The notes: a model not told the origin generated them from the sequence alone. Shown: positions 27,042 through 36,201, counted from the stretch's first letter. The stretch is DNA of 64,000 bases from Nitrosopumilus sp. (GCA_029862745.1 JAOTWS010000001.1:186001-250000), one strand, 5' to 3'. Made by a program: numbers and translations.

Positions 27042-27464
27042 ATGGCAAAAATAAACAAAATACTTGTACCTTTAGATGGTTCCAGTAATTCTGTAAGAGG
27101 ATTAGATAGAGCAATAGATATTGCTAAAGGAACTAATGCAGAAATAACAGGATTCTATGTATTTCACTTACCTCTTGTTGCGGGAATAAAATATACGCAG
27201 AAAATGAAAGACGATGCACAAAAAAAGGCTGTAAAAGCAATAGGTCCTGCTATGAAGAAAGTTCAAAAATCAGGTATCGAATTTAAGTATAAAACTGGAG
27301 GAGGACACATAGGTAAAGAAATATCTAAAATGGCACAAAAAGGGAAATTTGACATGGTTGTAATCGGTGCTAGAGGTATTGGTGGAGCCAAAGAAACATT
27401 TCTTGGTAGTACATCAAACTATGTCATGCATAAAATAAAAATTCCGGTTTTAGTCGTAAAATAA
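27042..27464 (+). CDS. universal stress protein, UspA family
   Basis: A second UspA domain: ILVPLDGSSNSVRGLDRAID, a central YKTGGGHIGKEI strand-loop, and VIGARGIGGAKETFLGSTSN followed by KIPVLVV. The GxxG-x9-GS pattern for ATP binding is intact. ATG at 27042 is preferred to 27036. It is a paralogue of the gene at 24973 and of the decayed copy at 3753. Confidence 0.92.
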   Translation: MAKINKILVPLDGSSNSVRGLDRAIDIAKGTNAEITGFYVFHLPLVAGIKYTQKMKDDAQKKAVKAIGPAMKKVQKSGIEFKYKTGGGHIGKEISKMAQKGKFDMVVIGARGIGGAKETFLGSTSNYVMHKIKIPVLVVK

Positions 27465-27653
27465 ACAATATCAGTTATTGGTTGTATTCTGTCTGAAGAA
27501 TATTTAAGATAAACGTGTACTCCGTGATTCCAAGCGAACAGGGTACAAGTCAGAATAGTTTTTCATTGTGATAAAACAGAGATAAAAAAATATGACAATT
27601 ACGTACATTGTCATCATAAAAGAGATTGAAATCTTTGTTCATGTAGTAATGCT

Positions 27654-28495
27654 ATGAAAAAGTATTATTTTTTCTTTATTGCATCTCTTATTGCTATATT
27701 GTCATTAGGATATTCTTTAATTCAAGATAACAACAATCAAAATGATTTTCAAGCGTATCAAAATACAGATAACGAGTTAGTTTCAGATGTTAAAAAAATT
27801 GAATCTGAAATAAATGAAAAAATTCTAAAAAAAATATCATAAATAATATTTTTTCACAACCTCAAGATTCGGGGATACTCGTATTAGATTATTTTAATGA
27901 ATTAATTCAAAAAATTGCTGCAACCTCTTCAATCTACGATCTTGTCAGATTTTCGATAGGCATGGTAATCTATGCAATTTTTGTTTATCACTTTTACCGA
28001 TTTTTATCAAGGCGGGACATCTTCTCCATTAATTTAGAAAAAAAAATTGCTACAGGCACACTAAAATCAACTGGTAAAAGAATCTCTGCTGCACCTAGAA
28101 TTGCAGCTTTTATAGCAACAAATTTCTTTATTTTTCCATTTGTGATATTTCTCTGGTTTATCGGCTATTCGTTATTCATGTTTATGCTTGTACAAAATAT
28201 GTCCACTGCAACAATTTTTCTTGTTTCAAGTGGATTGATTATTGCAATTAGAATGTCTGCGTATTATAGTGAAGACTTGTCAAAAGATATTGCAAAATTA
28301 CTCCCATTTGCATTACTAGGAATATTGTTATTTAATCCTCAATTTTTCACATTGTCTGACATTTTATCTAGATTAGCTGAAATGCCTTCCTTTGTAATCG
28401 AAATAGCATCATTTATGATAGTAGTCATGATTGTAGAAATAGTTCTTAGCACGTTTTATCTCATTAGGATTAGATTTTTTCCTAAAAAAGATTAG
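27654..28495 (+). CDS. membrane protein in two frames, candidate -1 frameshift
   Basis: The first frame (27654-27842) encodes a signal peptide or first membrane segment and a polar linker ending in KILKKIS. The second frame (open from 27809 to 28495) has no usable ATG, GTG or TTG before 27962, yet its sequence from SQPQDSGILVLDYFNELIQK onward is clearly coding and leads into four to five membrane helices. Joining them by a -1 shift at the A8 tract of 27827-27834 gives a single protein of about 280 residues. The join site contains A AAA AAA in the zero frame. Either a single A was lost, or frameshifting is used. Function unknown. Confidence 0.65.
27827..27842 (+). other. slippery heptamer A-AAA-AAA followed by stop
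   Basis: In the zero frame the codons run CTA AAA AAA ATA TCA TAA, so A27827 with AAA and AAA forms a canonical -1 slippery site, nine bases before the stop at 27840-27842. Slipping by -1 continues into the long downstream frame. I cannot see an obvious stem-loop after it. Confidence 0.5.
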
Positions 28496-28633
28496 ATGAG
28501 TCTAGATGATCATAATGCTGCAGTACAACTAATTTTTCTACCAAATTTGAAGGACTATCCTCCTCTTCATCAGCATTTTATTTGATATTTGTGTTGTATG
28601 TTTTTAATGGGTGAAAATTGAAGTCAATAAGTT

Positions 28634-29959
28634 ATGGTGATACAATCATTCAAATCCATTACTCCTCAGGTAACTTATCTAATTAAAAAAAAATTATGGG
28701 CACAGGTTCTTGTTGGATTATTTTTAGGGTTATTGTTGGGAGTTTTTCTAGGGCCTGAAACAGGAATTGTGGAGAAAGATACTAGTGGAATCATCACTAC
28801 TTGGCTTTCCATTCCTGCTCATTTGTTTCTCAAAATTATCCAGATGATAATAATCCCTCTAATTTTTGCTTCAATAATTAGAGGTCTTTTGTCATCTGGC
28901 AGTGTAGAGCAACTTCGAACCATGGGAATATCTGTTGCGATATATTTTATTGTAACTACAGTTATTGCATTAGGCATAGGTGTTTTTGTAGCCACCACCA
29001 TAATGCCCGGAAATTTTGTAGATAGTGAATCAATACTAGCAAGCCTGGAAATTGATGGGACAGAGCAACTTGTAGAAAATGTAGAATTTAATTTTCTTGA
29101 CATTCCAGAACATATCATCGGAATTATTCCAAGTAATCCTTTGACGTCTTTTATGTCTGGAGAAATGCTAAGCATAATTATTTTTGCGTTATTTGTTGCA
29201 GTCGCATTGATCTCATTACCTGAAAAAAAATCTGAGCCAATAACTGATCTGTTGGAATCAGTACAAGAAATTACCATGAAGGTAGTTTCATGGGCCATGC
29301 GATTGGCACCTTTTGCAGCATTTGGTTTGATGGCAGATATTGTATCTAAAGTAGGCCTTGATGCCCTTGTGGGCCTTGGTGCATATATGGGAACAGTGGT
29401 TATTGGTCTTTTCATAATGATGTTAGTTTACATCATAATTATCAAAGTATTTGCTAACAGACCAATAATATCTACATTAAAAATGATGAAAGATCCACTG
29501 CTTCTTGCATTTTCGACTTCAAGTTCGGCTGCTGTAATGCCTGTTTCCATAAAAACTGCCGAAGAAAAAATGAAAGTAAAGCCCGCAGTTTCCCAATTTG
29601 TCATCCCCCTTGGTGCGACAATCAACATGAACGGTACTGCACTATACCAAATAGTGGCAGTGTTTTTTCTTGCCCAGCTTTTCAGTATCGAATTGGGGAC
29701 AACGACAATTATTCTAATTGCAGTTACTGCGCTTATGGCATCCATTGGTGCACCATCTGCTCCAGGTGCAGGTATAGTAATTTTATCGTCTATTCTCTTA
29801 GCTGCAGGTGTACCCGTTATTGGAATAGTTCTTTTATTAGGAGTAGATAGAATCTTAGACATGACAAGAACAATGGTAAATGTGGGAGGGGATCTTACTG
29901 CATGTTTGTTATTTGATAAGAGAATCAAACCGGACAAAAAAGATACTGATGAAACATAG
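28634..29959 (+). CDS. dicarboxylate/amino acid:cation symporter
   Basis: A DAACS (GltP/DctA-type) transporter of 441 residues with eight membrane helices and two re-entrant hairpins. The first hairpin shows the serine-rich STSSSAAVMPVS and the NMDGT-equivalent motif reads NMNGTALYQ. The second hairpin region is GAPSAPGAGIV. The conserved final part DRILDMTRTMVNVGGD includes the Arg/Asp substrate-binding residues. It probably imports C4-dicarboxylates or acidic amino acids with Na or H ions, showing some organic uptake capacity. Confidence 0.94.
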   Translation: MVIQSFKSITPQVTYLIKKKLWAQVLVGLFLGLLLGVFLGPETGIVEKDTSGIITTWLSIPAHLFLKIIQMIIIPLIFASIIRGLLSSGSVEQLRTMGISVAIYFIVTTVIALGIGVFVATTIMPGNFVDSESILASLEIDGTEQLVENVEFNFLDIPEHIIGIIPSNPLTSFMSGEMLSIIIFALFVAVALISLPEKKSEPITDLLESVQEITMKVVSWAMRLAPFAAFGLMADIVSKVGLDALVGLGAYMGTVVIGLFIMMLVYIIIIKVFANRPIISTLKMMKDPLLLAFSTSSSAAVMPVSIKTAEEKMKVKPAVSQFVIPLGATINMNGTALYQIVAVFFLAQLFSIELGTTTIILIAVTALMASIGAPSAPGAGIVILSSILLAAGVPVIGIVLLLGVDRILDMTRTMVNVGGDLTACLLFDKRIKPDKKDTDET

Positions 29960-30235
29960 TACTAACCTTAGACTTGTGTTTGACTATGTTTGAGTGATTT
30001 TAAGAGATAATCATTATTTTTGGAATTTTTACTCATTACTATCTGCACCATAATCACATACGTTGCCACTTCTGAAAAGCATGCTTAGTTTAAAATCTTC
30101 TTTTGCTCCAAACACAACAAGCATATCTTCATTTCTGTTTTTTTGAGATTATTTTCTTTTGATAAAAAAATAAATTACAATATCAAATTTGGAGTTCAAA
30201 TAACGCCTTTAATACAAATCAACCATACTTAGATC

Positions 30236-30697
30236 ATGGTAAAAATTCCCGATAAAATCAAAGAGTTCATCGAGAATCAAGGAATTTTTGCTGTAGGAAC
30301 TGTGAGCGGAAACAAATTTCCCAATGTATCTCCAAGAATTTTCTTTACAGTTGACGAGGATGCAATTTACTGGCTTGATTTTTTCAAACATAAATCATAC
30401 AGAAATTTTCAGATAAATCCGTGGGTAACGGTTTCTGTCTTTAACAAGGACGAATTGGAAGGGTATCAGTTCAGAGGAGTTGTAAGATTTATCACTGATG
30501 AGCCCATAAAATCAGAAATTAAAGAGTCTATAATCAAAAAAACATTGAAATCAAATCCATCTCCTAAAGTCAAATTACTGTCAGAGAAAGAAGCTAACGT
30601 AGTTGAATTTGAAGTAAAAGTCTGCTATTCACTAAACCCTGAAAAACATTCAGATCTATCTATTAGTTCAGACATAAATCCCTCCCAATTATTCTAA
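30236..30697 (+). CDS. pyridoxamine 5'-phosphate oxidase-like FMN protein
   Basis: The split-barrel FMN-binding fold is indicated by IFAVGTVSGNKFPNVSPRIF, AIYWLDFFKHKSYRNFQINP and VTVSVFNKDELEGYQFRG. These are the strands and flavin-contact residues of small pyridoxamine phosphate oxidase-like oxidoreductases. Length 153 is typical. Substrate unknown; F420 or FMN use cannot be settled by eye. ATG at 30236 lies about 25 nt after a TATA-like region. Confidence 0.8.
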   Translation: MVKIPDKIKEFIENQGIFAVGTVSGNKFPNVSPRIFFTVDEDAIYWLDFFKHKSYRNFQINPWVTVSVFNKDELEGYQFRGVVRFITDEPIKSEIKESIIKKTLKSNPSPKVKLLSEKEANVVEFEVKVCYSLNPEKHSDLSISSDINPSQLF

Positions 30698-30807
30698 TGA
30701 CCATCCATGTGGAAGTGTGAATGTTTAAAAAATCATGATATTATTTTTAAAAAATACCTTATCATTAATGTCGTAATAATTTGAAGTTAAATATTGCATA
30801 TATCTAG

Positions 30808-30921
30808 GATCAAGCGAGTCAACTAAGTGCAATAACAATAATTGTATCATCTTTTTCTACCACCCTGTTTATCGGTAATTCTTATGGACAGATAGAAAAT
30901 TTGGAAACAGAACTTGAGTGA
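30808..30921 (+). pseudogene. remnant of a secreted-protein N-terminus
   Basis: A frame without start codon reads QLSAITIIVSSFSTTLFIGN then SYGQIENLETELE before TGA at 30919-30921. The hydrophobic core with a small-residue cleavage area looks like a signal peptide. The rest of the gene is gone. Low-level support only. Confidence 0.3.
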
Positions 30922-30948
30922 GACGATTTATTACAAAATATTAATTTC

Positions 30949-31158
30949 ATGGGAGAGTTTTGTCATAAGTGTAAAAAAGAAATGAAATATCCAGAATTTG
31001 CTCATGGTTCTGATGAATGTTTCTTTGATGAAATTAAAACTGAAAAAACAATTGATGATATGTCATTTAGAGATAATGAGGAGGTGATTCTAATCCTTGA
31101 GTTTAATTATTTTATTTTTATATGTCTAAAAATGATTCTACACTTTATTTCAAATTAA
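30949..31158 (+). CDS. small zinc-binding protein, 69 aa
   Basis: The N-terminus MGEFCHKCKKEMKYPEFAHG followed by SDEC is closely similar to the small protein at 11006. CxxC plus H and C make a possible zinc site. The last 25 residues are hydrophobic and may have been added by loss of an original stop, since the paralogue is only 53 residues. The stop overlaps the convergent HD gene by 4 bp. Confidence 0.55.
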   Translation: MGEFCHKCKKEMKYPEFAHGSDECFFDEIKTEKTIDDMSFRDNEEVILILEFNYFIFICLKMILHFISN

Positions 31159-32495
31159 ACAATCCCACCTAAAAGATCAACTCGGTAATAATCCCAATGT
31201 TCAGGATCAAGCATTGCAACAAACTCTACGTTTTCAGAACCCATTCTTTTCTGAATCAGATCGCGAAGAGCAAAGCTTGTCAAGTATCTATATCTTTTTG
31301 AGTTTGCCAAAAGAGAGAATACTTTTCTAAGTCTGGTACCACCTCCAAGTCCCCAGTACCCAACCCTCATTGCAATTGGTTCTAAAAATATTGTATTTTT
31401 CTTTCCATAGTTCTCATCTTTTATTCCAGCATAAAGCTGATAGTCCTCAAGAGGTCCTCCTTTTGCATATCCTATTATGGTATTGCTGTCATCATTTAGC
31501 CTGAGAGTAGTCAGGATAGTATTTGGATTCAGAATGGATTTTGCAAAACTTGACTTTTGTAGTTGTAATGGCTGTGGCAGCTCATTGTAAATTTCTGTTA
31601 GTGAAGTTATGAATTCGTCTGAATTTCTTTCTTCTAGTGATTCTGCCCTTGTCTGAAATTTCTGGTTCTCATATTCAAATTTTGATTCGATTCGAATTTC
31701 ATCTTGACGGAGTTTCATAAAGGACAAAACAGTATCCATAAAGTTTTTTCTTGTCTTCTCTGGTAATGCATGAAGAACACGTCTGCACATTTTGGATTCG
31801 TTGTTCAGCAAAGTCTCAAAAAAGTTTACAGACATTCTTGCGATTGTGGATTGATGCCATGCAAATGCATGTGCATTCTTTTTTGCTTTCTCCATTGCAT
31901 TTGAAAAGTCTCCCATTGCATAACCTCCAATTCTGTCAGCAACGGAGAGAAACCATCCCAACTCTTCGTAATGTGATTGTTTCTCAGGATCGTCTTTTGT
32001 AATTTTGGATCGTTGAAAGCACTCTTTCATCAGCATCTCGGGCTTTTCCTTGAACTCTCCTGCCCATGGATAAGATGTTCTCAAAATTAATGCCTTTATG
32101 ATCTCGATATCAAGTTCTGCTTCATTAATCAGTTTTTTTAATTCTATGTCCATGGAGATAAATTGTATCACGCTTTCCTCATGGGGTCTGTCAACTGATT
32201 TTTGCGGATCAAAGTCATGAAATAGTGCTGCGGTGTAAAGATACTCTATATCTTTCTGATCTAGTTTTTGCAATTTTTTTTCCCATAATGCCGCAAGCAA
32301 TGTTATGTATGTGACCTCTAATTCATGGTCTATGTTGTGAAAACCATAGTAATCTCGTCCAATCCCCTGAGATTCAAAAATTTGAATTGTATAGTTTAAC
32401 ATTTTGTGAAAACATTCAATTTTTTCAGTTCCAGATGAATTTAACAATTCTTGAATTTTATTTTTAAGAGGATGTTTATTGTTAAAATTTTGCAC
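31155..32495 (-). CDS. HD-domain protein with GNAT-like C-terminus
   Basis: Residues 20-260 contain a metal-dependent HD phosphohydrolase-like region: HNIDHELEVT, then AALFHDFDPQKS with the HD pair, and later a SVADRIGGYAMGD helix. Residues 290-446 resemble a GNAT acyltransferase, with GYAKGGPLEDYQLY and a GYWGLGGGTRLRKVF segment that could contact acetyl-CoA, ending near LDPEHWDYYRVDLL. The combination of an HD and an acyltransferase-like domain is unusual, and the substrate is unknown. It lies next to CBS and cyclase genes, so nucleotide signalling is a possible setting. Confidence 0.7.
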   Translation of the reverse strand: MQNFNNKHPLKNKIQELLNSSGTEKIECFHKMLNYTIQIFESQGIGRDYYGFHNIDHELEVTYITLLAALWEKKLQKLDQKDIEYLYTAALFHDFDPQKSVDRPHEESVIQFISMDIELKKLINEAELDIEIIKALILRTSYPWAGEFKEKPEMLMKECFQRSKITKDDPEKQSHYEELGWFLSVADRIGGYAMGDFSNAMEKAKKNAHAFAWHQSTIARMSVNFFETLLNNESKMCRRVLHALPEKTRKNFMDTVLSFMKLRQDEIRIESKFEYENQKFQTRAESLEERNSDEFITSLTEIYNELPQPLQLQKSSFAKSILNPNTILTTLRLNDDSNTIIGYAKGGPLEDYQLYAGIKDENYGKKNTIFLEPIAMRVGYWGLGGGTRLRKVFSLLANSKRYRYLTSFALRDLIQKRMGSENVEFVAMLDPEHWDYYRVDLLGGIV

Positions 32496-32596
32496 GACTT
32501 TTACTTGTAATTTAATTTTTTAAAAGATGCGTCAATGTTAAATAGTGATTTTGTACATCCTTCAGATATATTAATCACATAATTGAACCATAAGCC

Positions 32597-33403
32597 TTGA
32601 CCAAATCTAGTTCAACTATTTCTAATAGCCCGCTAAGTGAGCTTTTACAAACCTCATTAACATCCATTCCTTGTGTAAATATTAGAAAAAATGCTAAAAT
32701 CAAAGTTGCAGCTGGAATGTTAGTTCAGTATTTAGAGACATTTACAGATTCAATAGTGGTTCGTGATAATACTAAACCAATAGGAATTATTGGTGGAAAA
32801 GAAATAATTCGAGGAGTATACAAAAATCCCTCCTCTGATTTTTTTGAGATGAAACAGGTAGACGATGTTACCGATCATAGACTTAATGTGGTTACAGCAG
32901 ATACGACAGTCAATAAATTAATTTCACTTTGGAAGGAAGTAGGTAGAGCAATTGCCTTTATCGATATGGGACATGAAGATTATGCAGCAATTTCTGTAAA
33001 AAAAATGTTAGAAATAGGAATTAACAGTAATTCTGAATTTCACATATCTGAGATTCCCAAAAAGAAAGCAATTACATTTGATAAAGATGCCACCTTAGGT
33101 AATGTTATGAAACTAATGTTAGAAAACAAAAATAGAAAAATATTGTTTGAAGACACAAATCAATTCATCAATGACAGACTCATTATTGAAACTATAGAAA
33201 AATTTGACTATCTTGTTGGTACTGACAATTTTTTAGACATTCCTGCAAATGTCGTACCTCTTGATGAGGCCAAAGTGGTTTCTGAAGATTTGAGTCTTTC
33301 TGAGATTTCAAAAATAATGTATGACATGTCGCAACCATTAGTGATATATGAAGGACAACCAATTACTCCATGGGACATTTGTCTTTCTTTAGATAAGAAT
33401 TGA
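32597..33403 (+). CDS. CBS-like signalling protein, 268 aa
   Basis: Two or more diverged CBS motifs can be traced: RKNAKIKVAAGMLVQYLETF with PIGIIGGKEIIRG, then RLNVVTADTTVNKLISLWKE, and IPKKKAITFDKDATLGNVMK. The fold pattern is right but the motifs are degraded, so ligand binding is uncertain. Start is TTG at 32597. It is divergent from the HD gene and convergent with a nucleotide cyclase gene. Confidence 0.7.
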   Translation: MTKSSSTISNSPLSELLQTSLTSIPCVNIRKNAKIKVAAGMLVQYLETFTDSIVVRDNTKPIGIIGGKEIIRGVYKNPSSDFFEMKQVDDVTDHRLNVVTADTTVNKLISLWKEVGRAIAFIDMGHEDYAAISVKKMLEIGINSNSEFHISEIPKKKAITFDKDATLGNVMKLMLENKNRKILFEDTNQFINDRLIIETIEKFDYLVGTDNFLDIPANVVPLDEAKVVSEDLSLSEISKIMYDMSQPLVIYEGQPITPWDICLSLDKN

Positions 33404-33423
33404 GTATTGATAACTAGAAAAAT

Positions 33424-34206
33424 CTAATTTTGTCTTTTGACCTCAAAAACTTCATAGCCATATTTTTGTTTAATTTCAATAGAACAAAATTGAATAAACT
33501 CATAATCTGAAAAATCTTTTAAAATTTCATACAAATTAATTCCAACAACTAGACTATTTTTTGGACAAAGCCCATTAATTTTAAAGCATCGGTTAACCGT
33601 GTTTCCAAAAACATCAACTATGTTGGATGTAGTACTTTGTGCTACTTTGACAGAACCATAAGTCATACTTATCTTGTAATCCAATTCTGGCAAGTTTTTT
33701 TCTTTGAGCTGTTTTGCTAGTTCATCATGAGAATCAATCATTGATAAACCACATTCTAAAATATTTTTCATCATTATAGAATCATTAGGATCAATGTTTG
33801 AAAATCTAAACATAAGAGCATCTCCTATGTTTTTTATCACCTCACCATCATACTTGCGAACAATTTTTGCCATAAAATTCAAAAAAACTTCATATAATTG
33901 CGTAAGAGCATCCTCAGACAATCCAGCTGAGAGTTTTGTAGAGTTTGTCATGTCGATTACCCCTATGCAATCATTTTGAATATGTTGAGAAAATTTCAAT
34001 AAAGTATCTTCTGTGGTAGAATTGTCTGCTATACATCCCAAATGCAATAATCGAATTAGTTTATCATGAATTTGTGAGGAATTAAATTCATTTTTGTTTT
34101 TTAATTCAAGAAGATAACTGATTATTCTAGGGTCATCAATAATAAAATCATCAAGTTGTATTATGCCCGACTGTATCTTAATAGAATTTGTATGCTCATC
34201 TTCCAT
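33424..34206 (-). CDS. class III adenylate/guanylate cyclase-like protein
   Basis: Residues 90-235 form a class III nucleotidyl cyclase domain. The first metal aspartate is in GVIDMTNSTKLSAGL and the second in KNIGDALMFRF. Substrate and transition-state regions are MTYGSVKVAQS and DVFGNTVNRCFKI; the Asn and Arg match catalytic positions. The N-terminal 80 residues are a helical region without a clear sensor. Cyclase domains are rare in this group, so it may signal through cAMP or be regulatory. It converges with the CBS-like gene. Confidence 0.82.
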   Translation of the reverse strand: MEDEHTNSIKIQSGIIQLDDFIIDDPRIISYLLELKNKNEFNSSQIHDKLIRLLHLGCIADNSTTEDTLLKFSQHIQNDCIGVIDMTNSTKLSAGLSEDALTQLYEVFLNFMAKIVRKYDGEVIKNIGDALMFRFSNIDPNDSIMMKNILECGLSMIDSHDELAKQLKEKNLPELDYKISMTYGSVKVAQSTTSNIVDVFGNTVNRCFKINGLCPKNSLVVGINLYEILKDFSDYEFIQFCSIEIKQKYGYEVFEVKRQN

Positions 34207-34334
34207 GTATTTTTCATAAACTAGTGAGATTTATCTATGATCAGAATCATCTTTAAAAAATAAATTTATTCTATTCCTTTCCCAATTTATTATTTTTTTA
34301 TCTTCCAGATATTGCAGGCAAGTACAATTTAGAA

Positions 34335-34589
34335 ATGAAGATATGCCACCTGACGGCATGTGATCACATATTTGACACAAAGACTGCCAGCTATGATTTC
34401 GGTGTAATTGATCTTAATACATCTGAGGATGCAATCAAACTAAAAGTAGGAAGAACAGAGATTACAAAGATCTTTGGCAATGTATCAGAGTATTTTATAT
34501 TAAAACGATTTCCAATTTACACCACAATGATTCTACCTGATGGCTCTGAGAAGAATCTAAAAACCAGCCAAGAAACCCAATCCAATTAA
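34335..34589 (+). CDS. hypothetical protein, 84 aa
   Basis: Cytosolic 84-residue protein with beta-rich pattern (SYDFGVIDLNTSEDAIKLKV, then RFPIYTTMILPDG). Two cysteines lie at the N-terminus (MKICHLTACDH). No family recognised. The ATG start and codon use are normal. Confidence 0.6.
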   Translation: MKICHLTACDHIFDTKTASYDFGVIDLNTSEDAIKLKVGRTEITKIFGNVSEYFILKRFPIYTTMILPDGSEKNLKTSQETQSN

Positions 34590-34974
34590 TCTATTTGAAT
34601 AATTTTTTGGATATCGTCCAATCTTTTTGAATTCAAAGTATATTGCATTCCATATGATGTAGATAGATGAAACACAGATAGCCTCAAAAAAGAAGATAGT
34701 AATAAAACCAAAGGCAGCGAGGAGTGGGAAGAAGAAATGAAATCTAGTCCTTTTAATTTATCAGATGCAATAAGTGCAGAAACGAATCTACAAAGATAAA
34801 ATAGAATTTTTAATATATTCAATAATTCAATATAACATATGCAAAGGGATTCCATCATCTTAAAAGAAATAGACAAGATTGTAAGGCTTTGGCAAAAATT
34901 TTCAGAATGACGAGCCGTTCCCAAAAAATGAGAATGATAAATACGCATTAAATTCACTTTCACGTAATAGTATC
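34590..34974. other. spacer with weak coding relics
   Basis: No intact gene is supported. Plus-strand fragments such as GSEEWEEEMKSSPFNLSDAI near 34720-34800 and MQRDSIILKEIDKIVRLWQK from 34840 look protein-like but are short and broken. A minus-strand frame over the same DNA has poor composition and I reject it. Confidence 0.35.
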
Positions 34975-35391
34975 ATGAACAAAAAATCAATAATTGGAAT
35001 TGTTGTTGGTCTTATGATAGCAACTTCTACTGTTTATTTTGTAGAGACATCAGAAGAGCTATTTGAAGAGCAAGACATGATAAAAGGTCCATTCTTCTTG
35101 ATTGTAGCAATTGCTTACATTCCAGTTGCAGTATGGATGTTAAAGAAACCAAATAGCTCAATACCATATGCCGTAACAATAGCAGGAATAATTGGAGTAA
35201 TTGCATTGTATGCAGTTACAAGAACTGACATGGCAGCAGCACTTGGAATGAGTGCAGGAGGAATAGGTCACTTGGGAATCGTATCCAAAGTACTCCAAGT
35301 AGGTGTAGTGATCGGTTCTGTACTGGCATGGACACAAGCCAGAAAAGAACCATTACTGCAATATGAAAGCACAAGGGTGAGAAAGCAATGA
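34975..35391 (+). CDS. four-helix membrane protein, 138 aa
   Basis: Hydrophobic segments lie at about residues 5-24, 38-57, 64-83 and 105-122, with a basic C-terminus RKEPLLQYESTRVRKQ. The function is unknown. Its stop overlaps the next gene by 4 bp and the third gene follows within 4 bp, so the three membrane genes form a tight operon. The third helix contains small residues (AVTIAGIIGVIALYAV), suitable for close helix packing. Confidence 0.72.
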   Translation: MNKKSIIGIVVGLMIATSTVYFVETSEELFEEQDMIKGPFFLIVAIAYIPVAVWMLKKPNSSIPYAVTIAGIIGVIALYAVTRTDMAAALGMSAGGIGHLGIVSKVLQVGVVIGSVLAWTQARKEPLLQYESTRVRKQ

Positions 35392-35705
35392 AAGTACTCA
35401 CACTTGGCTTATTTTTGCTTCTGACACTTTCAGTAGTTACTACCGTTCCTACAGTGTTTGCAGATGACGATGAAGGTGACGAGTATGATGAAGATAACCA
35501 GAAAGGATTTGGAGATACTGAAAGACAGCAAGAAAGAGAACAGGAAAGGGAAAGAGAAGATGATGATGAAGGTGAAGGACTTGCACTAAGAGGCGGAATA
35601 CCTGATGCAATCCTTTATGGAACCATTATGGTGATTATCGGCTCTGTTGCATATACAGGATACAAAATCTACAAGGCAAAAAAACCCAAACTAGAATCGA
35701 AGTGA
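35388..35705 (+). CDS. secreted or membrane protein with acidic domain, 105 aa
   Basis: A signal peptide (LTLGLFLLLTLSVVTTVPTV) is followed by a strongly charged stretch of Asp, Glu, Arg and Gln (residues 26-65, e.g. DDDEGDEYDEDNQKG) and one membrane helix (AILYGTIMVIIGSVAYTGYK) near the C-terminus. The acidic ectodomain might bind metal ions. It is the middle gene of a three-gene operon. Confidence 0.72.
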   Translation: MKVLTLGLFLLLTLSVVTTVPTVFADDDEGDEYDEDNQKGFGDTERQQEREQEREREDDDEGEGLALRGGIPDAILYGTIMVIIGSVAYTGYKIYKAKKPKLESK

Positions 35706-35709
35706 TCCG

Positions 35710-36201
35710 ATGAGTCTCAAAACCCTCCCTGTTATTTTTCTATTATTTTTGATACCCATACAGGTATTTGTAGATGATGACGCTGACGAAGCAGTAGAAA
35801 GCCTCGGATGGGTGGCAATTGGTGCAGGAATCATTGCAAATCTACCTTTTATCGTGTTTAATAAATGGAGAAGATACGCTGTACATGCAGGTGGGCAGTC
35901 ATTAGTAATGGCAAGACAGGCAGTTCAATTCTACAAACCTGTTCTGAACTTTCACATAATTCTCAACTCTATTGGTTATTTTGCTGGCATGACACACGGA
36001 TTGCTTTTAGTAAATGATCTTGATTCCATCTCACTATCACTTGCCATAACCATGACTGGGTTAATGATAAGCTGGATTTTACTTAGATACACATCATCAA
36101 GACACACCAAGATTTTCACTCGATTGCTGCACGGACAGTTTGGTTTACTGTTGTTATTGATAGCATTAATTACACTTCATGTTTTAACCGGAGATGATTG
36201 A
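35710..36201 (+). CDS. membrane protein, 163 aa
   Basis: Four or five membrane helices with His residues near the ends of several (YAVHAGGQ, NFHIILNSIGYFAGMTHGLL, LLHGQFGLL, LITLHVL). That pattern recalls haem- or metal-binding four-helix membrane proteins such as ferric-reductase-like or cytochrome b561-like domains, but I see no definitive motif. It ends the three-gene operon beginning at 34975. The operon could form a small membrane redox unit; this is inference. Confidence 0.7.
   Translation: MSLKTLPVIFLLFLIPIQVFVDDDADEAVESLGWVAIGAGIIANLPFIVFNKWRRYAVHAGGQSLVMARQAVQFYKPVLNFHIILNSIGYFAGMTHGLLLVNDLDSISLSLAITMTGLMISWILLRYTSSRHTKIFTRLLHGQFGLLLLLIALITLHVLTGDD

Noticed and set aside
28819-29937. 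Long open frames antisense to the symporter gene
   Set aside because: They mirror the coding strand of a clear DAACS transporter and have no family-like sequence.
34586-34963. 125-codon minus-strand frame
   Set aside because: Leucine/serine-rich with poor coding character; plus-strand fragments over the same DNA look more protein-like.
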